64,000 nucleotides of DNA, taken from Dentipellis sp. KUC8613. Its lineage: Eukaryota; Basidiomycota; Agaricomycetes; Russulales; Hericiaceae. How positions within the stretch are numbered: position 1 is the first letter of the stretch; each line of letters begins with the position of its first letter. The notes beneath the pieces are model-generated. The model ran no database searches and was not told the origin of the DNA. It worked only from the letters and a program-made list of their open reading frames with translations. Made by a program: the position numbers and the translations under genes. The stretch spans positions 373,835-437,834 of the forward strand of contig NSJX01000001.1 in the NCBI GenBank assembly GCA_002286715.1, given 5' to 3'. Positions 36,480-48,929 of the stretch are shown one piece after another.

Positions 36480-38160
36480 CATCTGTAGTTGTTCATTCAT
36501 CTAGTGTTTTGGTATATATTATTTCGCATCTAAATGCCTTCGCGCGAGTGGGTCCGTTCGCCTACTATGACATTGATCGAATCCTCAGGTTCTCCCTATG
36601 CCGATGCACTATAGTCCAGGTGGATAGAGATCGATGCATCCGCCAACATGTACTAAACACAAGCCGGGGTAGAACGCCCTTTTGATTACCTGTGTGCCCA
36701 ACTCGACGACGGTGACTCTTGCTAGTATACAACCATGGCGTCCATGCAATTTTTCAATTGTGCACTCTTAGCATTCACGCATCATAGCCGAACAGAGCAA
36801 ATAAAGCACGTCTATTGGTGTGTTCAGCTGTGACTTCGATGCGGTGGCGGTGACACCATCAGTTCGTCCCACTCCGCGGCTGGCATTCCACTCTCGATCA
36901 GCAGCGACGTGTAGGGGGAGTGGCTTTGTAAAAACTTCAACACCGGCACGGCACGCTCTTTTACAGTCCCTTTTGTTCGAGCAAGTTGCCTTTGCTGATT
37001 GAAATCTTCCTGATTCAGAACTTCCAGTAGCCTCATACAAATGCGCATCTTGCGACACGTGTCCATAGCTGAAGTTATGTGACCAAGTGGGTACGTCAAT
37101 ATCATCACGCAAGCCTTCCCAGTAGTTCTTACCGACCGTATGCGCCATCTCACGACGCTTGGAAACTATGCGGCCGTTAAAGGCAAGGAAGTCTGGGGAG
37201 CTCGAGTCGCAGTCCAAATGGCCTTTCGGAATGCACGCGCATGACCATCTGATCGAGATTCTCGATGCACACCACTTCATCGAATCGCTCTAGAAGACAT
37301 TGCCTCATGTTCTCTACGGTGCGAATGCGCGCTCTTCACCCACCGTTGTACCGAGTTGATCTCCTTCCTAGTTCCATGGAGTACGACATCGACCCGCAGC
37401 AACCGCTACGCCTTCCAGAAAACCCTTGTTTCAGGAGTGCTCAGACTTCCGTTTTCTGGGGGTTTCCTTCCGTAGTGCTCTGCACATGACATCCTACCAA
37501 CCAGTTGTTTACGTGCATCCAATTGCGGTCTGTCCTCACGTCGCATGCCGGTATAGGAACCAAAGGGCGATCACTTGACTGGCTGAACCTGGGACCTGTT
37601 ACGGCACTCTGCCCTTGGCCGTCATCCCTCCGCCGCTGTCGTTTGGCCGATGCTGCCAGGGATATATACTTGGCGTAGCGCGATGCCGGTGCTTCTTCGC
37701 GACCGTCCGGAGCGCTCGTCATATCCGGCCTGGTCTTGCCTTCTATGACCTTCAATGCGCATCGCAGCCTTACGGAAATTTAGCATGGCATGGACACGAG
37801 ATCTGGAGGAAGCTATGCCTCGAATGTCGTCGGACGCGTCGGGTGACCCTCCATCACGAGGTCGGCTTCTCCTTTTGCACGTTGCAGCGTTTCACGACTT
37901 TCTATGTTCGCAGGCGCACCCATGCTCTGGCATCGGTGCGAGAATATCTACCGGGCATCTCACGGGCATGTCAGATTTGCTACAGCGTCTCGTCTTGACG
38001 TTCTCAGGAACGGCAGCCTCGGCGAACACGCTGCACTCACGCGACCTCAATAATGTCACCCTTCATGGATCTTCTCCAGTTCTATTCATGTTCGCGCAAG
38101 CAACGCCATCGTCAGCTGGGGCTGCGGGTGCCTTCTTCCCCTTTCCTCCAGGCGTCCGCC
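36480..38160. other. Intergenic region, possible gene remnant on the minus strand
   Basis: Between 36820 and 37310 the minus strand has three overlapping stretches that look weakly coding (for example FDEVVCIENLDQMVMRVHSE, REMAHTVGKNYWEGLRDDID and VPVLKFLQSHSPYTSLLIES), in different frames. I could not join them with good splice sites and recognize no family. Could be an unannotated small gene or a decayed one. Confidence 0.3.
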
Positions 38161-41100
38161 GCTGACGCTCAGGATGTTCTTTCGGGTCCATGTTTGCTAC
38201 AATGACACGCCTTCTATTGTTCGAAGCAAGCCCACCGCAAACCGGACCGCACCCTTCGTGTGACGCCCCTCGAAGTCTTGACCCTCTTTCCGAGTGGCGA
38301 CGTAGAGCCGCACGCAGACGCCCCACCGCCCAGCATCTCAGTGTTCCGGCGATCGCGTCTCGCTGCTCTGCTCTGCTCGACCCGCCCTGACTCATCCCCC
38401 GGTCACGGAAGCGGTCATCCATATTGCCAAATCGCACCCGCACCTGACCCCCGCTCTGCCTCCGCCGCCCGGACCCTCACGCGTCAACAGACGACAACAA
38501 TTCATCTCTACGCCGACCTTCTGCTTCTCAGCCGGCTTTAATCCATATACGGCCTGTGCGCCAGCCCCGCCACGCCGCCCGTCATACCGCCTGCCGTCCC
38601 GTGGCCTTCCTGCGCCTCCGAGTCCGATCGTCGAGCTAGAACGCCGTCCGCCGGTGCCTAGCCACAGCGCCCTCCAGTCCCACCACGTCCACGCCACGCA
38701 GCACCGGCACGCTTCTCCATCAGATGTCGCCTAACTTCCCCAGCCCCCGCTCCAGACCCCTCTACCCCTCCGCACACCCGCACATCCGTCCCCATCTCGC
38801 TTCCACCGCCACGACCGCTCGCGCATCCGAACATCCGTGCGTCCGCCCGGGTGCGCCGCACGCCGTTCCTCATGTGTGCCCCTTCTGCAGCTTCTTCTTC
38901 CGTTCCACTTCACAAGTGGCTCGAGACTCGTGACTCTTGACGCGCGACATACGGCGCCCTGCTCCCCAACTCCATCCATCCGCTCTCGCGCGTGCGCCAC
39001 CCGGTTCCCAGCGCCGTCGCCCCCTTCGCATTGTGCACTCCGCACCCTAGATCTGTCCATCTCGGTGTGAGCGCCAGATGTCAGTGTCAGTGCTTGGGAC
39101 TCTTTCAGCGAACTACGAATTGCGAACCGTGAATCGAAGGGTTTGAATTGTGGACTCGGCATCTAGAATTCCAGACACGATGCTGAACACTGAGCACTGG
39201 AACCGAATCCGAATCCGAAACGCACACGCGTGCGCAGGACAACGGTGACACACACACGAACATCCTGTCGATCACCCCTTCTCCTGCACGTTTCCGTCTT
39301 CCTTCTTCCTTCTTTCCTTCCAGCATTTCCAGTCTCAGCTTCCAGCATTTCCAGCCTCAGTCACCTCACCACGCCTCAACGCCTTCCTCCTCTCCCTCCG
39401 GCCCCCCTCCGACCCGTCCTATTCCAAGATAGCACGCACGCAGACACGCCCCTCCGGGCCCGATCTAATCCATCCATCTGCTCTATCCTGTATCCATCCA
39501 TCTATACATCTGTATACGCGCAGCCTGCAGCCTGCAGGTGCGGACGTGGGCGTAGTGCGCCTGAGACGTCGAGACGCCGAGAAGCCCTGAGCGACAGGAT
39601 GGGATGGGATGGGATGGGCGGTGACTAGTGCCGATACCGACGCCGATTTTGACACCGGGGCTGGGGAGATGCGCGGGATGTGAGCTGGTGTAGAGGGCGC
39701 CGTGTGTGTCTAGGACCTACTGTAGACACCTGTCTCGGCGCCCCCTCTACCGCTAGCTGTTACGCCCCCTCCGCCACATTGCACATCGCACATCGCACAT
39801 CGCACACCGGCGTCCCTTCACCGCTCACTGTCCGCCTCTGCCTGACACTGACACTGCCGCCGACGCCGACGCTCAACCAGCCATCCAACAAGAACCGCAA
39901 GGCCCTCACCAGATCGCACATGCAGGCGTGCCTTGACTACCCTACCCGCCCGCTCTCCCCCCGCACAGACCCCGCATCTGCGCCCGCCCGCCGGCACCCA
40001 CCACTTCCTTATCTCGCCCTACCACTGCCATTCGCAACCGCCTCCGAGTCATCACGCACGCACGCACGCATTCAGCCGACCAGAAGCCTCAGCACTTGCC
40101 ATTCTCGATCCTCGCCATCCGGAATCCACACACCCATATCAGATACCAAGCCGTTACCATTACCGTTACCATTACGATGCACACACACACTGCCGCTTCT
40201 GGCCACGACTCACCCGCAATCGCAATCGGAAGCGGAAGCGGAAGCGGAGCCTGTGCCTGCACGCTAGAAACGCGGGGGCTATAGCTATAGCTGTAGGTGG
40301 AGATATAGCTGTAGGTGGAGGTGGTTCATATCGCGTTTTGTATTGGTGCCGAGATGTATGGGACTTCGGCGATATGCAGATGCTCTGCGCACGTGGGACT
40401 TGGAACTTGGATGGTTCGACGGATTCATCTCGTACGTGGAGGTGCGGTTGTGGAGGTTAGTTCGGGCTTTGTGCTTTGTGCTTCAAGTTGTCAATGAGTC
40501 CGAGTAGAAGGCTGTCAACGTCCACTTGCATATTGGTCGACGTTCTGAATCACCATCCAACAATGTCTGCTTTATCCCGCCCATCTCGTCCGACCGAACA
40601 CCCAAATACCTACCCACTTCAACATTCAACTAAACACCATCCGCCCCACAGCCTGAGCCTGATCCTACACCCTCCGCACCGTGCCTCCCACAATCTCCCG
40701 CATACGCATACGCATACCATTGACGAGTTAACTCCCGATGCTAAATAAACCTGAAACCCCCAACCACAACACCGTCATCGTCATAAACCCGCACCCGCAC
40801 CCGCCGTAGTAGGTACCATGCATTCTCTCCATCCTAAATTTACCCCGCAGCGGGCGCACCCGGGTCACACCCGCCATACCATACCTTACTTTGTCTACAT
40901 CTCCTCGTCCTTCCGGCTTAAATTCGAATTCAAAATTAGCTCCCGCTTCCGCTTCCGTGTCTGCAGCGATCACGCCGAATTCGTCACTCGTATGATCACT
41001 CGCCCGTAAGCAAGACGCAGGCGTAACAGTAAAGTACAGTACACCAAGTAACTAACCGTCACCGTAACGCTACCTCCGTGCTGTAGCCAACAAACAACAA

Positions 41101-41865
41101 TCCATCCGCATCCCGAACCCACTTGCGCGAAGTGAATATCGAATCGACTCGGAGCCGAGCGGGCACCCGCGCAAACAGGCTGGCTGCATCGGGCCCAGCC
41201 TGCGCTCGACGCGCACGACGACGCTCCGGCGCAGCCCAGACGTCGACCGCCGGCGTTCCAGGCGTACGCGTCTGAACCGCAAATAGTGATCGCCGAACAT
41301 CCATCCGGATCCCTACCGCGGCGAGCGGCGAGCGGCGAGCGCCCCTTCCCTCGCGTCGACGTCAATCTCAAGCAAAAAAAGTCGTAGAAGTACATGGGTG
41401 GGGTGTAACATACGTATACGGCGGTCTCTCTCTAGGCTATGGGCTATGGTTCACGAACTACGGCGTACGGCGTACGGCGGCGTCTTACGTCTTCGTGTTA
41501 CGACGATACACGGTACAGAACTGGGCATGGACATGGGTGTTCGTGAGCGGGGTGCGGGGTGCAAGGGTCAGTACATGGCCACGGGGGGTCGCGATCGGTG
41601 CAGGCGTCTGTCGTAACGGGGCAGGCAGGCAGGCTAGTGGTGGGCGCGGACGCTCGGGGGCGTGGATGTGAGCGGGGATGGGGATGGGAATGGGGATGGC
41701 GGGGTGCGATGTGCGTGGTAGATGCAATGACAGATAAAAACAGCAAAACAACCGACAGACGAGAAAAAGAAAAAGAGAAGGACGAAGAAGAGCAGAGGAG
41801 CGACAATGCGCCGCGCCGTTCGTATATCGGACGCAGACAGCGCACAGCGGGACGGCGCGCCCGCC
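38161..41865. other. Gene-free, C-skewed, microsatellite-rich region
   Basis: About 3.7 kb without a supportable gene. On the plus strand C greatly exceeds G between about 38.2 and 40.7 kb. Several open frames exist but all have low-complexity Pro/Ser/Thr/Arg composition. It lies between the 3' ends of NOP58 and the bZIP gene. Confidence 0.6.
39597..40717. repeat. Cluster of short tandem repeats
   Basis: Six separate short arrays in 1.1 kb: GGGAT at 39597-39618, CGCACAT at about 39781-39806, CACG at 40053-40070, GGAAGC at about 40227-40248, an 18-bp unit (ATAGCTGTAGGTGGAGAT) twice at about 40286-40320, and CGCATA at about 40699-40717. Unrelated units side by side suggest a fast-evolving non-coding stretch. 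Confidence 0.75.
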
Positions 41866-43544
41866 TCAATATCCGTACCCGCGGCCCCCGACGACGCCTT
41901 TCGCGGGCTGCCCGACGCCGTTGGGCGGGAGGCTGACGTTGACAGATACCGGCTGCGCGGGCGCGTGCGAGTTGCCGTTGTGGAGACCATTGGTGCTGAT
42001 CCCGTTCTGGCCGAGCCCACCGACGCCGTTGAGCATCCCAGCGGCGGCCGCTGCGGCGGAGAGGCGCGCAATCTCCTCGCGCGATGAGGTGAGGGCCTCC
42101 TGCAGCCGTGCGTTCTCCGCGATGAGAAACTCGTTTTTGGCCTGCAGCTCCTGCAGCCATGCCTTTTTGCGCTGGCGACACTTGAGTGCGGCTGCGCGAG
42201 ATCGACATGAGGTGAGGAGCATGCGCTGCGAGCGAGAAGCAAGCACCTACCCTGTCGGTTGCGCTCGAGAAAGTTCTTGCGCTTTTCCTCCTCTGTCTCG
42301 GGCTTTTTCTGGCCCTTCTTCCCACTCTGCGCGGCTTGCGCCTGGGCCTGAGCCTGCATCTCTGCCGCAATCTCGTCCTCGTCCTCCTCTTCCTCCTCGT
42401 CCTGATCGGGCGACATCTGGTGCTTGGCGTTGCCGTTCCGGGCGGTGGCAGAGCGCGTGCGTTTTGCAGGCGCGTTGAGCTGCTTGGCGGGGGCAGAGAC
42501 GGGGGAGTCCTCCTCGGTGGCCTTGCGCTTGGTGCCTCGCCTCGTGTTGGTCTGCGGCGCCTGATTCTGGCCAGCGCGCTGGGCCTCTTCCCGTTTTGCC
42601 AGCTCCTGATGTGCCTGGGAGAGAAGGAAGAGACCGTTGGCAGCAGTGTTCTGCGCGTTCGCGGCAGACGTGAGAGCGTAGTTCTGGTTGTTGCCAGACT
42701 CGGACGAGTTGGAGGTGGCAGAGAACTGGCTGGGCGGGCGCTCGTACCCCTGGCCATTGCCGTTGGCAGCGCCGTTTCCGTTTCCGTTCCCGTTCCCGTT
42801 TGGCGGAACGTGGGAGATGGAGAGCGGGTGGGGCTGGGGCGCGGCGACCTGTGCGTTAGAAGCGGGGGCAGGAGCGGAGGAGGAGACGGAGTTGAGGACG
42901 CCGGTAATGGCGTTGAGGGTGTTGGGGGTGATGGTCGCGCCTGATGCGCCGGTCGAGTTCATCATGTTGAGGAAGGCGGCGGTGTTGGGGCTCGGAGGAG
43001 GGAAGGAGACGGGCCCACCGATGAGAGGAGTGAGACCGGTGCCAGGCGTGAGGCCGGTGCGGGGGGTCAAGCCCGTGCGGAAGTGGACACCGTCAAAGGA
43101 CGGTTCGGTGCCGTTCTGGTTGGCCTGCTGGGGGCCTGCGAGCATGGCGGGCGAGAGAGGCCCGGCGCGGAGAGAGTTTGCTAGAGACGAGGAGGAAAAG
43201 CCCCAGGGATACTGGTCGGCGGGGGACGAGAGACTGGCGAGCGGGGGGAGAACGGGTTTAGGAGAGGTGCTGCCACTGGAGGCATTGGTGGCGGGCTGGG
43301 CGGGGCGTCGGGTGGGAGACGCCGAGGCAGAGTGGTCCGAGGGCGGCTTCGTGTCGACGGACTCGCGACGAGTGGGCGAAGGGAGGTTTGAGCGGAGGTT
43401 GGAGGTGTGGTTTGAGCGAGGAGCAAAGGACTGTTCGAAGGGATTGGGTTCGAGGTCAAAGTTGGAGCGTTGTTGCTGGTGGCGGGGCTGAGAGTCTTGC
43501 TTGACGTCAGGAGCGGAGGAGGCGGGAGACTGCGTTCGGGACAT
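41866..43544 (-). CDS. ATF/CREB-family bZIP transcription factor (Atf1-like)
   Basis: DNA-binding regulator, by homology a target of the Sty1/Hog1 stress MAP-kinase pathway. Starts MSRTQSPASSAPDVKQDSQP at 43544. The N-terminal part has the Aft1/Atf1-type conserved pieces: FDLEPNPFEQSFA (osmotic-stress segment) and FRTGLTPRTGLTPGTGLTPL with FLNMMNSTGASGATITPNTL (HRA-like). Ser/Thr-Pro sites are plentiful (SPTRR, SSPADQ). A Gly-Asn run (NGNGNGNGNG) and an acidic DEEEEEDEDE stretch precede the bZIP. The single intron (about 62 nt, GTAGGT donor) cuts the basic region: KRKNFLERNRQ then AALKCRQRKKAWLQELQAKN, followed by a leucine zipper (EFLIAENARLQEALTSSREE IARL). About 540 residues. The gene is isolated by long non-coding flanks on both sides. 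Confidence 0.93.
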
Positions 43545-45687
43545 GGCGTCACGATGGGCGGGAGGCGCGGGCAGAGGGCGATGTTCCTGGGGCGAACAAC
43601 AATGACGAATTCTGACGTAGCCTGCTATTATACCCTCCCAATCCCAGGCGGACTTTCAATTCCAACACATGCCGTCCAATTCCCACGCTCGCTCCACCCC
43701 TCCGGCCGCGCTCCGGTGCGCCGCCTTCCGTCCTTTCGCCCGCCCGCCATTGGCCGCAGCGCCGACGGCCGTGCAGTGAATTCATATCGTCGCCATCTGC
43801 TGCTCACTCAGCTCGCGAGCCCTGCCTCGCCCCTTCGCGAATGCGGATCCTGTATCCCCCACGTGTCCTCGTTCCGCCTCTCTCCCTCCCTCCCCTCCGA
43901 TAACACACCATCTCTACCGCAACTCTCTAGTCACGCACACCGACAATCTCCCCGTCGCAATCGCCCGCGCTCGCCTGACGCGTCTGCCCCGTGTCCGATC
44001 CCAAATACAGACCTGTTGCCATGCGCGCATATGCACGCCATCATCCCCGCACTATGATGATACCGCCCCAGCAGATCCGTCGCCCGACCCGACCCCAGGG
44101 CCCGTCACGCGGCCGCGGAATCGAAGAAGCCCCCGCCCGAAATTCGAAAACAGACAAATATATAGCACTCACCGATCGCACGCCCTTCCCCGCGAATGGC
44201 ATAAACGTCCCGCCCCCCCGCGCCCCCTTGCCTTTCTGCGATCTGCGCTAGCCGCGGACAGTCTTCTGCATCTGATGTCCCTCCAGCCCGCGCGTCTCGA
44301 GCCTCGAGGGGGGTCCCGTGTTGCCTCTGTCAACCGCGGTGACGCCCAGGGTCGGCGGCGAGCTCGACGCCGTCGCGGATCGAAGCTCTGCGCCGCGCGA
44401 CATGCTAATTCAACGCTATTCGCTTCCCCCACCGCGCTTCTCGTGTCAATCATCGAATCAATCTGGTTGGTGGCGAGCTGCGCTGTGGCGAGCGAGCCGT
44501 GCTTCTTCCCTTACGTGACCGCCCCTCCAGATCTATCCCCCTCCACCCTCTTTCTCCCCTTCCCACACGCATCTCCTAATCCGTCCCCAGTCCCAGATTG
44601 CAGATATAATCATCGCGCGTCGAATCTCGCCGCGAGCCTCGACATCCGACACGAGGCCTGCGTGCGCACGGACCCCCTAGCGCTCAGGCCTCCGCACGCA
44701 GGAATGCCAAATTGCATCCTCGATCGCCCCCGTCCTGATATTTCTCCCCGCCCCGTCTTTGCTTGCGCCATACCGTAGCCGTAGCCGCTGCCGCCGGGTC
44801 GCGCCCCTCGCGTCCAAGATCCAGCCCACATCTTACATCCCGCCTCCTAACCTCGCCCGAACCCCGAGCCGTGCGCCCCCTCCCGACGGCATCGCAGCAC
44901 CTCCCGCCTGAACACTCTACGCCCTCTCGGTACCTACTCGCCCAGTGAGCCAGACAGAATCGCAATCTATCCCGCCGCCCGATCCGCGCACGATCTCGGG
45001 TGCTAATTATCACTGTAGAGTACGTCGTATGACGACAACCGCTACTCACTGACCCTGCCGCGAGTGCCAGATCTCGCCGGATCGGCAGACATTATAAGGA
45101 GCGAGAGGGGGGAGGGGAAAGCACCGCATTCGATTCGAGGCTGACAGTGCGACTGCGGTGTCTGAGATCTGCCAGGCGCCGTTGCGGGTATTGGCATTCG
45201 GCAGGCAGGCGTCGGTACCGGTGCCGCACATCTATGGCGTATGGCATGGAATGGAATGCAGCTCGCAGCACGGCGTAAACGCAAACGCAAACGCGGACGA
45301 TCGCAGCGGCAGCATTCTGGCACGCAGATCGCGTCGCCGGATACAAACAAGACTGGCGTACGTACGGCTAGTTATGACGCCGTGCCCTGCGCACACCGCA
45401 CCACGTCTGCCCATGTCACTTTCGATACAACAATAGACTGTGTAGAGATTGGATTGACTCGCAGGAGAAGTATGATCTGGAATCGAGCATTTGCATTATC
45501 CTCTGAGCAGTGTTAGTGTCATAGTGACCATGTAAGAAGTACAGCATGTATCATCCCCACCCCGCTCCACAGTCCACACACCGTAAATACACACCCACAT
45601 CCGTCCCATTCCCATACCCCTTGCCCCTCACGCCCTGCCCCTCCACTCGCCCAATCTCATCTTCGCCGCCCACCGGTCAGCCAACGC
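43545..45687. promoter_or_regulatory. Long upstream region of the bZIP gene
   Basis: 2.1 kb between the bZIP start and the P450 stop. Strongly C-rich on the plus strand from 43.65 to about 44.95 kb, with CTCCCTCCCTCCCCTCC-like tracts at 43880. No supportable gene. Long upstream regions are typical of highly regulated transcription factors; part may be 5' leader or a non-coding transcript. Confidence 0.5.
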
Positions 45688-48417
45688 TCACTCGGCGTCC
45701 GCATGCACGGGCGCGACCCACAGCGGGAGCTGCGCGCCGCGCTCCATCTCGCTGCGCACCCACGGGCGCTGCACGATCGCCGACTTGGACGTGATCTCCG
45801 CGGCGGGCACCGCGAGCTCGAACGTGAACGCGCGCACGAGCACGAACAGGAGCGCTTTCATCCTGCAGCGCATGTTCCCATCCATTATTATTAGTATTAT
45901 TAGGGGGAGGGGGGAATCATCGAGAAAAAAATCCCGTGGGGGATTAGAGCGGGGAGGGAAGAGGGGGGGAGGGAAGGAGGAGGGACAAAGACGCACTCGA
46001 CGACGGAAAAGCGGTACCCGATGCACGCGCGCGGGCCGCCGGAGAACGCGAGCGTGTTGCCCCACACGCCCGGGATCGCGTGCACCGCCTGCGGGGGGTT
46101 CTCCCAGCGCTCGGGCCTGTCACCCACACACAGCGTCAGTTGCAGCAGATAGGAAGTAGTAACACCAAGGGGGGAGAGGGGGCTCACTTGAACTCGCGCG
46201 CGTCCTCGCCCCAGAACTCCTTCGCGCGGCTCATCGCCAGAATCGGGATGAAGATCGAGTCGCCCTTCGCGACCCTATCCGCCACACCACGCCGCCAGAT
46301 ATGTAAATCAGCCTCTCAGCCCCGAAGCAAAAAAAAAAAAAAAAAAAAAAAAAGCAGGAAAGCACGCACGGCACATCCCGCCTCCTCACGCCCCTCACAT
46401 CGACCCACTCCGCCTCGGTCGGGATCACGTCGTCCTCGACCGCACACCGCACGGTGCTCGGCACGGGCGCGTGGTGCCGCAGCGTCTCGCGCACGACCGC
46501 GTCGAGGTACGGCAGCGCGCCGCGCTCGAGCGCGTCCATGCCCGGCGCGTCCGCCGGCGCGCGCGCGAGCTCCGCGCGCAGCTTGCGCTGCGTCTCGGGC
46601 CGCGCGGCGAGCGCGAGCAGCGCCCACGTCACCGCCGTGCTCGTCGTCTCGTGGCCCGCGACGAGGAACGTCGGCACCTCTGCGTGTACGCACCAAACAT
46701 GTACATGTGAGTGAGTGAGTCAGTGAGTGAGCAGCGCATGGAGAAGGAAGAGGGAGGGGAGGGGAGACACGCACGCGCGAGCACGTCGATGTCGTCCATC
46801 CGCGCGCTGTCCGCGAGGTCCGTCGCCATGTTCGCCTTGACGAGCAGGCTCATGAGGTCGCGCCCCTGCACGTCCGTGCGCCCGACCGCGACCTTCTCGC
46901 CCGCGGCGTGCGCGCCGGAGCCGGCCTTGGCCTTGGCCTCGGCGAGCACGGCGGCCTTCTTCTCGGCGAGCAGCTGGTGCCCGATGCGCGACATCGTGCG
47001 CGTGGCGGTCTGCACGGCGTGTTTGCGCTGCGTCGGCTAGGGCAGAGAGTGCGGTCAGCAATTTGCGAAGGGTGAGGGGACAGAAGAGAAGAGAAGAGGG
47101 GACGCACGAGGAAGCGCATGAACGGGATGAAGCCCTGCAGGATCGCGAGGAACCCGGCCGCGTTGCTGTTCGTCATCGTCCGCACCGCCGCGTTGAGCTC
47201 GTTCTCCTCGTTGCTCGAGTTGAGCGCGTTGAATTGGTAGTTGAAGCCTGTTTGCGAGCGCATGTATCTTCAGCTCAGCATCGATGCGGACATGGCTGGA
47301 GGATATAGACGCACCTGCGAGACCGATCACGTCGAGCGTCATCCTGCTCAACCACGGTATCACGTCGATCTTCGCGCGCTCCTCGCCGCTCGCAGCGGCG
47401 GCCTTGGCGATCTCGGCGGTCCACAGATCGCGCAGCTGCATACACCGCACGCCAATCAGCACCGGATGACAAGCCCACAGCAGTCAACACAACGACAGTG
47501 CCTACCTGGATGGATTTATCCACAAATATCCCCGTAAGCTCGCGCACCTGGCTCGGGCCAAACGCAGGGCTCTAGATACCGATTCCGAAGCACACACGCA
47601 CACACACATCATCATCAGTGCGGGGAAAACAAGCTTTAGGCTGCGTGATCGCCGTACCAGGATGCGGCGCTAAAGGTTATAATAAACCAGACACCAAAGG
47701 GTAAACACACGTTCGAGTAAGCGGTGCCGTCCTGCGCGCATCACGCCCCACGTGCTACGCGTACGCACCTGCTGCTTATGCTTCTCGCCTGCACATACGT
47801 CGGACCCGACCATGCATTCATGGACAGATACGCGCGGTCAGATTCAGATTGCCTCTTATCGCACAACGTAATGCGCCAACGCGACGCACCTTCTACGAAG
47901 AGCAGACCTGGACCGCGGCGGATCGGTCAACGAAAGCACATGAAAGCCGTGGTGAGTACGCGGCGACGCACCCTGGCCCAGTATCTCGCCCAAGCTGCGG
48001 CGCGCGAGCGGCGGCTTCTCGTATATCATCGGGTGCGTCAGGACGTGGTTGATCGCCCGCGTGTCCATCGGGAGCAGCCTGTTTCCCTTGTCCGTCCCGT
48101 AGCATTTCAGCACCCGCGCCAGAAAAAGCAATGGCAGGACGGAGAGTGAGCACGGTATGCAGGCTGGGACTCACGTTCAGAAACCCCTTGTAGTTGACGA
48201 TCGGCCCGTACTGCGCGGCCCACTGCTCGTGCAGCACGAGCGGTTCCGCGTCGAATATCTGGCGTAGGTGGCCCCAGAACCAGCTCGGGTTCGGCGGGCC
48301 CGGTGCCAGCCTCAGCGGGGAGGCGACCGAGCGCGCGATGCGCGCGGCGATGCGGAAGAGGGATGGGAGGAGCGTGGCCGCGCCGAAGGAGAGCGCGAGG
48401 ATGAGTGCGGCGTGCAT
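45688..48417 (-). CDS. Cytochrome P450 monooxygenase
   Basis: Haem-thiolate monooxygenase, ER-anchored. Starts [20 protein letters not shown] at 48417 with an N-terminal membrane anchor, then the Pro-rich hinge [17 protein letters not shown]. Roughly twelve exons. Family motifs in order: C-helix region, [15 protein letters not shown]-helix oxygen-binding [21 protein letters not shown]-helix Glu-x-x-Arg in [33 protein letters not shown], and the haem loop [18 protein letters not shown] with the Cys ligand. Ends [10 protein letters not shown] at 45688. About 540 residues, normal. The I-helix exon is extremely GC-rich, and one intron carries a 25-nt homopolymer. The substrate and CYP family cannot be told from sequence alone. 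Lies 0.5 kb downstream of another haem-type enzyme gene on the same strand. Confidence 0.94.
46329..46353. repeat. Poly-A/T homopolymer inside a P450 intron
   Basis: 25 consecutive A on the plus strand (T on the sense strand) within the intron after VRRRDVPC. Likely length-variable between strains. Confidence 0.9.
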
Positions 48418-48460
48418 GGCGGGCTTGGTCGGAAGGAAGGAATGTTGTGTGCTGCGTGTG

Positions 48461-48468
48461 TTTATATA
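48461..48468 (-). promoter_or_regulatory. TATA box of the P450 gene
   Basis: TATATAAA on the minus strand, about 45-50 bp upstream of the start codon at 48417. Confidence 0.55.
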
Positions 48469-48929
48469 CTGTGGGTGTTAGTAGATGAAGAGGTGTTGGT
48501 ATCACGGAAGCCGGAGAGGAGAGGTATACGTAGACATGGCGCCGTCGTCCATTGCTCCCAGGATACTCTGCATTTGGTCTGCAAGGCGTTGTATCCCGAC
48601 GAGCGCGTAATGGCTGTGACACATCCGCCCTGTTCTCCAGCATCATTGCGACAAGCGCTCGTCGTTCCGTGCTGCATCCTCGGTCCGCTTACGGGTGGCC
48701 AAGCCATGGGAGCCTAAGGGCACACGGGTGGTAACTGCACGTCGTAGGCACTTGGGTACGAGGATCTAGGCGCGGCGACCGATGCTGGTATGAGTACAAT
48801 ACCTTGGCGAGGTAGTATGGACGGGTACGTGATATGGTACAGCAAGTTGCAAAGAAACATGAAACAAAGATATACACCACATAGCTACCCCTCATTAGAG
48901 ATGTATCATCACAAAGCTGCATCTAGAGC
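48469..48929. other. Intergenic region
   Basis: About 460 bp between the P450 promoter and the stop codon of the DUF3445 gene; nothing further seen. Confidence 0.5.

Noticed and set aside
39680..40460. Overlapping plus-strand open frames of 175-195 codons
   Set aside because: Low-complexity Pro/Thr/Ser/His stretches made by microsatellites and C-rich DNA; no start context, introns or motif.
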